Of a stretch of DNA of 64,000 bases, positions 35,674 through 44,364 are shown piece by piece. Each line of letters starts with the position of its first letter. Within the stretch, counting starts at the first letter, position 1. Origin of the DNA: Pedobacter ureilyticus (GTDB lineage: Bacteria; Bacteroidota; Bacteroidia; Sphingobacteriales; Sphingobacteriaceae); NCBI RefSeq assembly GCF_005925345.1, contig NZ_SSHJ01000001.1, forward strand, positions 310,001 through 374,000, read 5' to 3'. The notes under the pieces were generated by a model. The model saw only the letters and a list, made by a program, of their open reading frames with translations, did no database searches and was not told the origin of the DNA. Position numbers and translations under genes: made by a program.

Positions 35674-35888
35674 AGAGTAAAGCAAAAAGATATTACCACT
35701 ATTAGGGTAAGCGCAATTTCCACTACGAGCGCAAATCTCCATTTAGCACTAATTCTTTGTTCTGAAATGGGAAGAAGAAAAAATGTAAGGAGTGAGCCGT
35801 TGGTCAGTTCAGCAGAAGTATGAAATCCAAAAATATTAAAAGGGGTATATAGAGTATTAAAAAAGTTGTCCTTTAGCTGTAGCGGCAA
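35643..35888 (-). CDS. Possible small membrane protein
   Basis: 81 residues with one clear membrane segment (FALVVEIALTLIVVISFCFTLL) and a possible second (GSLLTFFLLP). Its 3' end is made by a copy of the TTTAGCTTTTA repeat, so it may be partly or wholly spurious. No family recognised. Confidence 0.3.
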   Translation of the reverse strand: MPLQLKDNFFNTLYTPFNIFGFHTSAELTNGSLLTFFLLPISEQRISAKWRFALVVEIALTLIVVISFCFTLLKAKSLQKD

Positions 35889-35954
35889 TAGTTGTGCTTT
35901 ACCTTCATTCGCATTCCTTTACAAGTTAAAGATGTGTACATTAAATGAAAAGTA

Positions 35955-35967
35955 TTTAGCTTTTAAA
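35955..35967 (+). repeat. TTTAGCTTTTAAA repeat copy
   Basis: Single arm of the element 2 repeat family, upstream of the 81-aa frame and in the spacer before the HEPN-like gene. Confidence 0.5.
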
Positions 35968-36041
35968 AAGCAGAGATAAACTATACTAATATAACCTAAT
36001 AAAAACGGCTATTTAAATCTCATTTATGTTTTAAAACAACA

Positions 36042-36551
36042 TCAAGAGTGCTTTCGGACTCTTATTCCTTGTTCTTGCAACTTTAGTACGGCTCTAAATT
36101 TCGACATATCTTGTCCTTGGGACTCACAAAAGTCTAATAAGTCATATTCTATCTTAAGATGAATAACTGCTGCTTTGTCACTAATAGAATCAATTTTATC
36201 AAGCAACTCATTTTTTATAACTCCCGCATTAAAGTCCTCCTCGTTTCCAATGATAACATTATGAACTAGCCAATTCCTCTGCACTAGAAAAGCGTTTAGC
36301 TCTTCTTGTAACGATATATTGTAAAGGTTCTCTTCATTTGCAATTTTGATAGCGCGACCTAGAGTATATCGCTGTTGACGTTTTAAAAATTCGTCAGCTC
36401 GCTCTTTTGTTTCGTTAGGATTCATTTTGAGTGTAATTGAATGACTTAAAGATTGTTCAACTACTTGAGTTTTAATTAAAGATTCCCCTAAGGAAGTATA
36501 AAATGAAATTTCATTATCATTGGAGGGTATTTTCATAATGTTTTCTTTCAT
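36042..36551 (-). CDS. HEPN-like protein
   Basis: 169 residues from ATG at 36551 (MKENIMKIP). An upstream in-frame ATG at 36686 would translate palindromic spacer and is unlikely. The helical protein carries VQRNWLVHNVI with R92-NWLV-H97, an Rx4H motif in the place typical of HEPN ribonucleases and minimal HEPN proteins (LNAFLVQRNWLVHN). It lies just downstream of the Hachiman operon on the same strand, separated by a palindromic spacer. Ribonuclease toxicity is inferred from the motif; it could also be a non-catalytic HEPN relative. Confidence 0.6.
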   Translation of the reverse strand: MKENIMKIPSNDNEISFYTSLGESLIKTQVVEQSLSHSITLKMNPNETKERADEFLKRQQRYTLGRAIKIANEENLYNISLQEELNAFLVQRNWLVHNVIIGNEEDFNAGVIKNELLDKIDSISDKAAVIHLKIEYDLLDFCESQGQDMSKFRAVLKLQEQGIRVRKHS

Positions 36552-36559
36552 ATACTTTT

Positions 36560-36715
36560 CGCAATAGTAACGGTTTGGTGCTTGGCGAAGAAGCGGATTT
36601 CGGAGCACGAAACTTTCTGCCAGCACTGAACTTGATACGAAGCATGAGGCTTCATCTAAGCACTGAACCCGCTTTTTTTTTTGCAAAATGCCTGTTATGC
36701 CTTCGCCCTTGTTTT
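36560..36715. repeat. Palindromic spacer between Hachiman and HEPN modules
   Basis: Outer arms AAGCGG (36591-36596) and CCGCTT (36669-36674); inside, two direct AGCACTGAAC words (36622 and 36659) flank the hairpin GAAGC...GCTTC (36639-36653). Similar in type to the palindromes at 40315-40457 and 42789-42898. Confidence 0.5.
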
Positions 36716-36716
36716 C

Positions 36717-37046
36717 TTATTGGTAGAATTTTGAAATGTCAGAATTTGTTTGTCTGTCTAACGAGTAAAAATCTTCAATAGGAGCTCTTTGCGCAAAATA
36801 GTCAATATGTGCTCGTTTTGTATGGTCAATTACTTTTTCCCAATCAAATGGCATTAATGATATCGCTGTTTGGCTATCTCCAATTTTTTGCGCCATATCT
36901 TGAATGTCATAATTAGTCTTTACTCTGTCGACCACAACATTGTCAACTCGTCTAATTGCTTCAGTAGTAATCGTAAGGTTAATGTTTCCTTGATTTTGAA
37001 TGTCCACTTTGCAGTAGAAGTTCTGTAAAAATTGTTCAATTGTCAT
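36717..37046 (-). CDS. Third gene of the Hachiman operon, unknown
   Basis: 109 residues (MTIEQFLQNFYCKVDIQNQ...). It begins 1 nt after the hamB stop, so it is translated with hamA and hamB. No domain is recognised; the start is helical and the middle has ITTEAIRRVDNVVVDRVKTNYD. An accessory or regulatory partner of Hachiman is a reasonable guess only because of the tight coupling. Confidence 0.65.
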   Translation of the reverse strand: MTIEQFLQNFYCKVDIQNQGNINLTITTEAIRRVDNVVVDRVKTNYDIQDMAQKIGDSQTAISLMPFDWEKVIDHTKRAHIDYFAQRAPIEDFYSLDRQTNSDISKFYQ

Positions 37047-37047
37047 T

Positions 37048-39177
37048 TTAGTATTGGTTTATTGTAATTCCGTCATAAAAATATTCAACAATATATTTGT
37101 CAAAAGTGTCTAAAAAGTCAGATTCCTTTATATTTTCTTTTCCAATTTGATGAAATATTTCAATTGTATTATGAATGTTTAAATCATCATTAAGAAAATT
37201 AATTATGCCATTCCGATGCAGTTTTCTTGAAATCATTCTTGGAAGTCCATATTCCTCGAGTTGATAAACAACAGATGGTAGAAAGGCGTGTGAAACTCTA
37301 GAAATAAAAGGAGAAACGTCTGTTCCATTATTAAGTATTTCCCTTTGAAGTATATTTATATCACTTAACAGTGATGATAAGTTAAAAGCAGCGATTCTCT
37401 CAAGTTTGAAAAATTGTTCAATATCAATATCAAACTCATCTAGCTCGTCTAGTAATTCAGGAATTGTACTTCCCCAATTTTCAACAAGAACTTTAACAAA
37501 TTCTACAAACTTTTTATGTTGAATTCCATAACGTCCATCACCCCATTCGCCAGGTTGTAGGCTTATTATTTTCCATAATAATCTATCCCAAGATTCGGGT
37601 TCGTTTGAGTTTAAATAAGAAAGACCATTCCAATCTTCCGGATTAGCTTTCATTTGTCTAGCTGTTTCCTTTACAAAATCAGAATTGTTTGATTGAAATA
37701 TATTTTCTTTTAAAAGTCTATCATAAGTATCCTTTCCCAAGATTTCATACATTTCATTTTTGTGTGTAATAATTTTGGCGATTTGTTCATTATTTAGACT
37801 TGAGCTATGAGCATTCTCGTCTAAGTCACCTAAAATTGTGTCTGGGAATGGGATATCTAGCTGTGTAGCATCATCTGGCGGAGGCGGTTCAAGTAAATAA
37901 ATTTTACCAATGAAATATTTAAACATTCTACCGCCTCTTCCAATAATATTTTTGTAGGTAAAACTGTCTAGAATACTATTGCCACCACTCTTTCGATTCC
38001 TCCAAATAATAACATTTTCAGCTGATGTATTTACTCCTTCAATTATTGAAGATGTAGAAATAATATTACTTAACCCTTCTTGTTCTTCAAATAATTTAAC
38101 TTGTATTTGACTAATTGAGCGATGAAGTTGTCCGTTATGAATGCCAACACCTCTTTTAACAAGGTTGGTTAATTTCCAATTAGCACCATAGTTAATTGTG
38201 AGCCAATTAGCAAAGTCAACCAATAATGGTTTTCCAGAAATTGGTAGTCGTTCATTTAAGAGATTTGAAACCTTATCAATTTGAGGATATGATGCTGCAT
38301 ATATTAGAGATTTTGTTTTTGTCTCTTCGAGAATATTCAACAAGATTTCACCTTTCTGTAGTTCCTTTTCAATTTTATCTCCTTCAATTTCTTTGTATTT
38401 TTCAAATCTATCCAGATAAACAGTATTAAAACCAAGTTTATCTTCAAATACCATATCTTGAGTAAATACATTGTCTCCAATGGAAGTGATGTTAGGAGCA
38501 AGAAAATATTTTTGCTTGGATTTCAACCCAAGCTTAATTATTGCTTTTAATAACGATGGAGACCTAGATTTATCATATATAGCACTTGCCTTATAGAATT
38601 CATCAATGATTAGAATGTCAATACTTTCAATTTTGTTAACATAGTTCATTGCCCTTTCTTGTGGGAATATGAAAATATTTTTTTCAGCTAATTCTACTTC
38701 TGTAGTCGTGATGATTTTATATTTATTAGCAAATTTTTTGTACAGCCGTCTGCGTGTTTCATCGGTTAGGGCTATTGTGGGCACAATAATTACAACGTTA
38801 TTTGGGTTTGTAATTGAAATAAAGGCATCTATTACAAAACTTTTACCAAAACTTGTAGGTGCGCTAACTGCAATATTTTCACCATTAACTAGTCGTTTTA
38901 ATAAAGATGATTGCTCTCTATGCAAAGTTGATTGTTTGCCTCCTATGTCGACTTTGAATATCTCATATACAAATCTATCTTCCCAATTCGCTGTATCAGC
39001 ATTTAAATATGGATATAACCCTGTTTCGCGAATTAAGTGATTTACTAATGGAGAGTACTCGATTTCATTTCTTTCGTGGTAGTCAAGTAGTTTGATAAGT
39101 TCATTTCTAGCTTCAAATTCCCGATTTGAAATTAGGTTGTCATTAATTAGGTGGCAAGATTCAAATATATCCATCAT
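37048..39177 (-). CDS. hamB: Hachiman helicase HamB
   Basis: 709 residues. SF2 helicase with Walker A APTSFGKS (106-113), IVPTIAL (motif Ia), DEFY (192-195), a motif III-like FLAPN, IISTSSIIEGVNTS (motif V) and IIGRGGRMFKY (motif VI). HamB is the DNA helicase partner that holds HamA inactive and releases its nuclease on phage-damaged DNA. Its start codon overlaps the hamA stop by one base (TAATG), as in known hamAB operons. All helicase motifs appear intact. Confidence 0.9.
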   Translation of the reverse strand: MMDIFESCHLINDNLISNREFEARNELIKLLDYHERNEIEYSPLVNHLIRETGLYPYLNADTANWEDRFVYEIFKVDIGGKQSTLHREQSSLLKRLVNGENIAVSAPTSFGKSFVIDAFISITNPNNVVIIVPTIALTDETRRRLYKKFANKYKIITTTEVELAEKNIFIFPQERAMNYVNKIESIDILIIDEFYKASAIYDKSRSPSLLKAIIKLGLKSKQKYFLAPNITSIGDNVFTQDMVFEDKLGFNTVYLDRFEKYKEIEGDKIEKELQKGEILLNILEETKTKSLIYAASYPQIDKVSNLLNERLPISGKPLLVDFANWLTINYGANWKLTNLVKRGVGIHNGQLHRSISQIQVKLFEEQEGLSNIISTSSIIEGVNTSAENVIIWRNRKSGGNSILDSFTYKNIIGRGGRMFKYFIGKIYLLEPPPPDDATQLDIPFPDTILGDLDENAHSSSLNNEQIAKIITHKNEMYEILGKDTYDRLLKENIFQSNNSDFVKETARQMKANPEDWNGLSYLNSNEPESWDRLLWKIISLQPGEWGDGRYGIQHKKFVEFVKVLVENWGSTIPELLDELDEFDIDIEQFFKLERIAAFNLSSLLSDINILQREILNNGTDVSPFISRVSHAFLPSVVYQLEEYGLPRMISRKLHRNGIINFLNDDLNIHNTIEIFHQIGKENIKESDFLDTFDKYIVEYFYDGITINQY

Positions 39178-40094
39178 TAAGAGTTTTTATAAAAGTCAGC
39201 CATAGAAACAAATCTATCTACAATTGTCTTTTTTAGTGGTACGGGAAATAGAATTAAATGAAACTTTATTTCAGAATAATGAGGCAATGCTCCAAGTTTG
39301 GTAATTTGCTTCCTAAAAAATGATTCTGCTCTATTTTTATGATATTCGATTAATTCAGTTTTATATTCATTTGAAATAGTGTTCTGCTTTTGTGTTATTT
39401 CACATTCGTGTAATAGTAATATTGGAATATGCAACTTTGGTTTAATAAGGTCAATAGATTCTCTCGGTGAAAGAGCTGCTTTTATTGCGTTTCTTAAAGG
39501 TTCATCTCCAATTAATAGGTCTATATCAGATACATTGGTAATGATGCTATTTTCTTTTTTGAGTTTTTCTGTAGAAAGAGAATTTTCAACCGATGTAATT
39601 ATTTCACCAATTCTTGTATCTTCAATACTGTTGTAAAATTTAGCTTCTCCAAACCAAATAGAAAAATCATTCTCATTTTCAATAATTAAATGCACACTAT
39701 CAGCTCCTTTTGCATTGTCTTGAGCATTTTGTTTATAGAATATTTTCGGTACAACAGGAAGAGCATTGAAATGATGCTTCATTATAGCATATAAAACAAT
39801 TTCCGCTATTTCACTCCCTTTACTAATGTCACCTGCTTTATCTGAAAGTCTCAGGTTTTTTGCCGCATACGTCAATAGAGAATGGTGGTTATTCACTAAA
39901 CTTTCTCTCTCTTTATGTGATAATGAAGTTTCGGCAATATTGTCCCAAATGAAATTTTGAAAATGATTATACCTCCATTCTGTGTCTTCAAAATTATTTA
40001 TCATACTAACAACACTCTTGTTCGCAATAGGAGTTATCGTGTCGTCAGAGTTTATTTCTGAGAAGGTATTATTAATGAGTATTTCAAATTCCAT
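39177..40094 (-). CDS. hamA: Hachiman nuclease HamA (DUF1837)
   Basis: 305 residues. The DUF1837 core is clear: SEIAEIVLYAIMKHHFNALP (Glu98), NAKGADSVHLII (Asp132) and IWFGEAKFYNSIEDTRIGEIITSVENSL (Glu150-x-Lys152), a PD-(D/E)XK-type active site. In Hachiman, HamA degrades DNA after release by HamB and gives phage resistance. First gene of the operon, minus strand; its upstream region carries a 120-bp sequence repeated at 55162-55280. Confidence 0.9.
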   Translation of the reverse strand: MEFEILINNTFSEINSDDTITPIANKSVVSMINNFEDTEWRYNHFQNFIWDNIAETSLSHKERESLVNNHHSLLTYAAKNLRLSDKAGDISKGSEIAEIVLYAIMKHHFNALPVVPKIFYKQNAQDNAKGADSVHLIIENENDFSIWFGEAKFYNSIEDTRIGEIITSVENSLSTEKLKKENSIITNVSDIDLLIGDEPLRNAIKAALSPRESIDLIKPKLHIPILLLHECEITQKQNTISNEYKTELIEYHKNRAESFFRKQITKLGALPHYSEIKFHLILFPVPLKKTIVDRFVSMADFYKNS

Positions 40095-40161
40095 TGTGTC
40101 GTTTTATTTCTGCGGATGGTTTTTCATAGGATGAGGCATAGCTTATTTATAGTCGCAACAT

Positions 40162-40280
40162 TGAAGCGTATATCTACCCAGAACGGATGAATTTGCAACG
40201 TGAGCAGCGTAAATATTTATTAGGACTAAAAGTATGCAAAATTGTGTAAATCATCAAATTAACTCACATATCCGATAATG
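40162..40280. repeat. Dispersed ~120-bp repeat, copy 1
   Basis: About 70 percent alignable to 55162-55280, sharing ACCCAGAAC, TAAAAGTAT and ATCATCAAATT-type blocks in order. It lies 68 bp upstream of the hamA start; copy 2 lies 59 bp upstream of the 237-aa gene start. Confidence 0.55.
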
Positions 40281-40314
40281 CTTTACTTCGGTATTGATTT
40301 ATGCAACTGGTATT

Positions 40315-40457
40315 GCACACCTGCCTTGCACATCGAGGAAAGATGCCAGAGGTAAAGTGCGTAGCACGACTATGGCTACGTTCTACGCAAGTGATTGGCG
40401 GGATAGTTGACCAACTGTCGTGACATTTAGCGGTCTTTACAAGGCAGCAAGGTGTGC
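40315..40457. repeat. Long imperfect palindrome, copy A
   Basis: Outer stem GCACACC+TGCCTTG (40315-40328) with CAAGGCA+GGTGTGC (40440-40457). Inside is CCAGAG-gtaaa-GTGC-gta-GCAC-ga-CTATGG (40346-40375). The arrangement matches copy B at 42789-42898 with different paired bases. Confidence 0.65.
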
Positions 40458-40663
40458 TAATAAGTGGAAACTAATTGGATTTAAGTAACGCTGTAAAGTA
40501 AAGATAAACGAATTTTCACGGAGTAAATTAGTGAAACATCGCAAATGAAAGATTGATTTAATAGGCAATTTTAATTATGATATGTGGTGTTCTTTTTACA
40601 AGCTAGAAGACTTATTAAAAATATTCAATAGAAGCCGTTCAGCACGCTTGTGGGAATACGTTC
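40458..40663. other. Spacer without genes
   Basis: No ORF or hairpin stands out between the palindrome and the end of the DUF4365 gene. Confidence 0.35.
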
Positions 40664-41632
40664 TTAGCCTTCTTTTTTCAATATTATTTCTCTTAATTTT
40701 TTTCCTAAATCTAGTCTTAAATAATCGTCTGGCGTTCTAAATTGCATTTCAATAGACCTCTCTCTTACCAAAGTTGTCGCTGGCAGGTGTGTTTTAAACT
40801 TGCTTTCAATAATTTTAATAGATTTTAGAAGTTCACGCCCTCTTACTGTTAACGGCGCAATAAATGTTGGTTGCAATTGTCTTTCTTTCCAATCGATAAG
40901 ATAGTTTGAATAGTCAATTGATGCAAGATTCTGGCTCATTAAAAACTTTGCATACTCATTTAAGAACTCGTGTTCTGTATAGCCAAGTCCTAGTCCAAAT
41001 TCTGTTTCGTTATAATATTCGGCAATGGACAAAGCTACATCCATACTAAAATAAACGTGTCTGCACAAGTTAGTCAGTCCTTGAGTAAATAGGTCTAGAT
41101 AGCTAATATGAAATGTTGGGTTTTGGCATATAGTTTTAGCCATTATCAAAAATACTTCATCAATTGTATAGTAGGGTACACTAAAATCGCCAGTAGTTTC
41201 AAATATTTTTTTTGCTGTGAAGCTGTTTAAAAAAGAATTCTTTTCTAATGTCACATAAGCGTGAGTCAGCTTTGGATTGTTTAGTTGATATCTAACATCG
41301 GTAAAATATATTTTGCCATCATTTGGATAAAACACAAATAAAATTACAGGCAAGGGAAAAACTGACCAATAATTCTTATGTTTCTCGTGAGGGTAAAATG
41401 CAAAATGGTCTCCCTTGTCAACTAGATAAGAATTTCCTGATTTTATTTGTGCACCAACAATTTTACCAGTCGCTTCTCCCCGTTCATTGATATGTTCTAT
41501 TTGTCCGTCTATTCCAATATCACCATTTGAAGTTTCACGAAAGACGTAACCATTAGAGTTTAATTCCAACGCTACCTTTAATACGCCTTCACGTTCTTTA
41601 TAATAATTTTCTGATACATTTGGAGTATTCAT
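40664..41632 (-). CDS. DUF4365 protein (PD-(D/E)XK-like)
   Basis: 322 residues. The N-terminal domain (about 5-150) has YKEREGVLKVALELNSNGYVFRET, GDIGIDGQIEHI and KIVGAQIKSGNSYL, the DUF4365 signature and a plausible D...QxK nuclease core. The C-terminal 170 residues are unassigned. The gene starts 10 nt after the stop of the membrane-protein gene, so the two form a unit. DUF4365 proteins are common in defence islands; the target is unknown. Confidence 0.75.
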   Translation of the reverse strand: MNTPNVSENYYKEREGVLKVALELNSNGYVFRETSNGDIGIDGQIEHINERGEATGKIVGAQIKSGNSYLVDKGDHFAFYPHEKHKNYWSVFPLPVILFVFYPNDGKIYFTDVRYQLNNPKLTHAYVTLEKNSFLNSFTAKKIFETTGDFSVPYYTIDEVFLIMAKTICQNPTFHISYLDLFTQGLTNLCRHVYFSMDVALSIAEYYNETEFGLGLGYTEHEFLNEYAKFLMSQNLASIDYSNYLIDWKERQLQPTFIAPLTVRGRELLKSIKIIESKFKTHLPATTLVRERSIEMQFRTPDDYLRLDLGKKLREIILKKEG

Positions 41633-41642
41633 AAAATGACGC

Positions 41643-42605
41643 TTAAAGGTTTGCTACTACCCGAAAGTGGCGATTTCGACGCATCTCACTGTCAATCATG
41701 CAGAAACTTTGTTCAAGAGAGAATGCTTTACTTAATATGTTATTCGCTACTTTTGGGGAGGTGCTGCTAGAAGCATTTCTCTTTTTATTTTCATAAGTAG
41801 AAAAATATTTAGTTATTCCAATACCAATAATGGCAGCCAAAGAGGATGCTATGACAAACATTAAAATTGCTAAAATCCAATTCTCTTTCGAAGCATAAAA
41901 AAGTCCAGCAGGTGTGATTCCATAAATCTGAAAAATATTACTTTTTGTTTTGAGGTCATTCTCTACAGAAAGTGAAATTACATTATGCATATTGTCAACC
42001 TTTCTTAAAGTGGATTGATGTAATGCAACATAATCACCATTATTAAATGCCACGGCTTCTTCTTCACCATTTAAAAAACTTGCCATTGTTACATCGTTCA
42101 TTCTATATAAAGATTCCATTCTTGGATGTGGGGAATATTGTTTGCCGTATATCTCGATGAACAATCTGGCAAGGTCTATTTTTAAATTGTCATTGATTTG
42201 GACCGGAGTTCCGCCTAAAACTCTGTATCGATGATTAATAGCTTCGAAACCGAAGTTGATATTTCGCATATTAATATGTATCCACTTATGATGAGAATGT
42301 AACCCAACGAATCCATAAAACTCATCCAACATTTCCTTTTCAAGTGTATTATAGTGTTGATTTATTTGAGCCGGAGGTAATCCTTTCAATTCCGCAATTT
42401 TATGTATAGAAAATGAGTGAGTTTGGGCGTTTCTTATATAACGAACAGCAATTGAAGTAATTCTTGGGGTATTACCTTTAGGTAAATCAAAAAAACTTTC
42501 GCATGAATAATGAATTACCAGATATTCTGATGGATTGTCACTAATGCTCTGCAATATTTCTTTGGCTTTTATTCTTTTTTTATTTCGTTCTGATGCTTTG
42601 GACAT
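41643..42605 (-). CDS. Membrane-anchored protein paired with DUF4365
   Basis: 320 residues. The N-terminal 200 residues alternate strands and helices in an order that recalls an RNase H-type 3'-5' exonuclease fold (YLVIHYSCESF; KWIHINMRNINFGFEAINHRYRVLGG; KIDLARLFIEIY), but the usual acidic catalytic residues are not obvious. A membrane helix follows at about 241-264 (WILAILMFVIASSLAAIIGIGI), then a cytoplasmic tail. First gene of the pair with DUF4365. Function unknown; a nucleotide- or nucleic-acid sensor anchored at the membrane is one idea. Confidence 0.55.
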   Translation of the reverse strand: MSKASERNKKRIKAKEILQSISDNPSEYLVIHYSCESFFDLPKGNTPRITSIAVRYIRNAQTHSFSIHKIAELKGLPPAQINQHYNTLEKEMLDEFYGFVGLHSHHKWIHINMRNINFGFEAINHRYRVLGGTPVQINDNLKIDLARLFIEIYGKQYSPHPRMESLYRMNDVTMASFLNGEEEAVAFNNGDYVALHQSTLRKVDNMHNVISLSVENDLKTKSNIFQIYGITPAGLFYASKENWILAILMFVIASSLAAIIGIGITKYFSTYENKKRNASSSTSPKVANNILSKAFSLEQSFCMIDSEMRRNRHFRVVANL

Positions 42606-42788
42606 TCTTTTTATTTTATTACCCCTAAATAGAAAATATGTCTGACGTTATCAGACCAATCTATCCAAATATAGTTGTATTTGTCTATGTTTTTTATCCC
42701 GTCAGAAAAAGAATATAGCAATTATCAAAATTTATAAAACTAGCTGTTAAAGTACTTCACTTCGCCTTTAGACTATGCAAATAGATTT

Positions 42789-42898
42789 GCTCACCGCCTG
42801 CGAACGGAGTCCATGTGTCAAAGGTAAAGTTGCGCAGCAACGACTTTGACTATGTTTTACACAAGCGTAGCGCAGCATGGACGATTGCGCAGGTGAGC
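42789..42898. repeat. Long imperfect palindrome, copy B
   Basis: Outer stem GCTCACC...GGTGAGC (42789-42795/42892-42898), second stem GTCCATG/CATGGAC (42809-42815/42876-42882), inner hairpin TCAAAG-gtaaa-GTTGC-gca-GCAAC-ga-CTTTGA (42818-42849 with one extra base at 42824). Lies between the DUF4365 unit and the 144-aa gene. Confidence 0.7.
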
Positions 42899-43234
42899 TG
42901 AGAAGTGAAAAGCTGATAGCTTTATCCAGGATGCAGCGAAGCAAATCCTAGATGAAGATAGAGAAAGCTTTTATGAAGCAACCGAAGACCTAAAGAAAAA
43001 CCATGACTAAGTGAAGCGAAGGCGTGTGTTTTTTGGAGGACTGAGCCTTGCGTAATACCTTTCTTCCTAATCGGGTTTGCACTGTACTTACAAAAGAACC
43101 ACAGGCTGAGAAGTATACGCCGTTCCGCTTATAAAGAGGCAGGACGTTGGTTAAAGTACCTTAAGCGAAGACTAAACCATTCCTTTCCCTTGGTAAGCCA
43201 CTAAATGAGGGAGAGGAATGGATTTAGGATGATG
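42899..43234. other. Spacer with hairpin
   Basis: No gene. Near 43171-43220, CCATTCCTTTCCC and GGGAGAGGAATGG form a 13-bp stem with one mismatch just after the stop of the 144-aa gene; it may end that transcript. Confidence 0.45.
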
Positions 43235-43669
43235 TCACGACTTTGCATTGCCCGTCATATATTCGTCTATTATATTATCTAGATCAACATAAAACGCTTT
43301 ATAATCAAATGATTTGGGTTTACGTTTCATTTCTCCAATGCGTAGCACAGAATTTAGCAATTCAGTTTTCATAGCCTGTAGCGCTTCTAGTTTGCCTAGG
43401 TTATAAAAGATATCCCAATCAAAATGTGAATTGCTTACTAACCAATTCAACGAGTGCTTCCAGCTGGTAATATCATTACTGAAGAACTGGGCAAAGCCTC
43501 CATCAAACTTATATAGTTCGAAACCCCAAAAGAACTTTACTACGGATGCTCCATAGTCATTGTGTTGGAGCTTAGCTTTTACGAATGCTTCTAATTCGTT
43601 CAGGTCTACAGTTTCATAGCGTCCTCCGCTATACTCGTTCGTAATTAATCTTTTTATTTCGAAGTCCAT
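43235..43669 (-). CDS. Hypothetical 144-aa protein
   Basis: 144 residues, soluble, with a tryptophan- and aromatic-rich centre (VVKFFWGFELYKFDGGFAQFFSNDITSWKHSLNWLVSNSHFDWDIFYNL) reminiscent of small DUF-type immunity proteins. No family assigned. Starts downstream of the 150-aa gene, same strand. Confidence 0.55.
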   Translation of the reverse strand: MDFEIKRLITNEYSGGRYETVDLNELEAFVKAKLQHNDYGASVVKFFWGFELYKFDGGFAQFFSNDITSWKHSLNWLVSNSHFDWDIFYNLGKLEALQAMKTELLNSVLRIGEMKRKPKSFDYKAFYVDLDNIIDEYMTGNAKS

Positions 43670-43738
43670 ACTTTGGTCTTTGTTTGGTAGGCTGCAAATG
43701 AGTGAAAGGCTTATTTTAGGAATGTAAGTTATAGTTTG

Positions 43739-44191
43739 TCAAGCCCCAAGAGTTTGTTCCAAATCAATCAACAGTTGTAAGCAGGCTGTACGAACTGCTT
43801 CATGGTGAATTAACTTGCTGACTTTAGCTTTTAAGGGTTTTAATAGATTGGATAGCCGTGCGTCAGAGTTATTAAGGAAATCGAAATCGTCCACAACGTC
43901 TAGCAGGTTGGTATCGTTCAAAGCTAAGAAAATGTGAGCGTAGAAATAGCACCTAACAGGTTTGTCCATGTCATCTTGATCGTAAGTTAATGCAGCGGAT
44001 AAGCAAGTAAGTAAATGTTGTTCCCAACCATAAAGCTGCTTTGAAAACTCAATTATATCCCTATTATCAAAGGTTGATACAATATGATTTACACTGCTAA
44101 GCCCCTCGTACCAGTACTCAGAATCAATTCTTGCGTTATCGGCAAGGTAATCATGAAGCTGCTGAATTCTTTGGCTAACGTCGTTCTTCAT
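43739..44191 (-). CDS. Hypothetical 150-aa protein
   Basis: 150 residues, all-helical, acidic (QQLHDYLADNARIDSEYWYEGLSSVNHIV). No family recognised. It follows a terminator and precedes the 144-aa gene, probably in one transcript. Confidence 0.55.
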   Translation of the reverse strand: MKNDVSQRIQQLHDYLADNARIDSEYWYEGLSSVNHIVSTFDNRDIIEFSKQLYGWEQHLLTCLSAALTYDQDDMDKPVRCYFYAHIFLALNDTNLLDVVDDFDFLNNSDARLSNLLKPLKAKVSKLIHHEAVRTACLQLLIDLEQTLGA

Positions 44192-44230
44192 CTTTATTAT
44201 TTAACTGGCTAGTAACTTGGACAAGTATAG

Positions 44231-44259
44231 TTAAAAAGAGCCACATAGCTGTGGCTCTT
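44231..44259 (-). terminator. Terminator after 177-aa gene
   Basis: AAGAGCCAC-ATAGCT-GTGGCTCTT; minus strand reading is followed by TTTTTAAC. Confidence 0.75.
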
Positions 44260-44364
44260 ATCAGTAAATTATATCTATCTATCCTCAAGCTGATCGAAGA
44301 ACTATTCATGAGCCCTGTAAGCCGAAGTGACGGTAAAGATGGTATTAGGATGTGTATCTACCGT

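Noticed and set aside
36560..42898. Classical integron attC sites
   Set aside because: The palindromes resemble attC in shape, but no clear RYYYAAC/GTTRRRY core pair and no integron integrase were found, so only a cassette-border hypothesis is kept.
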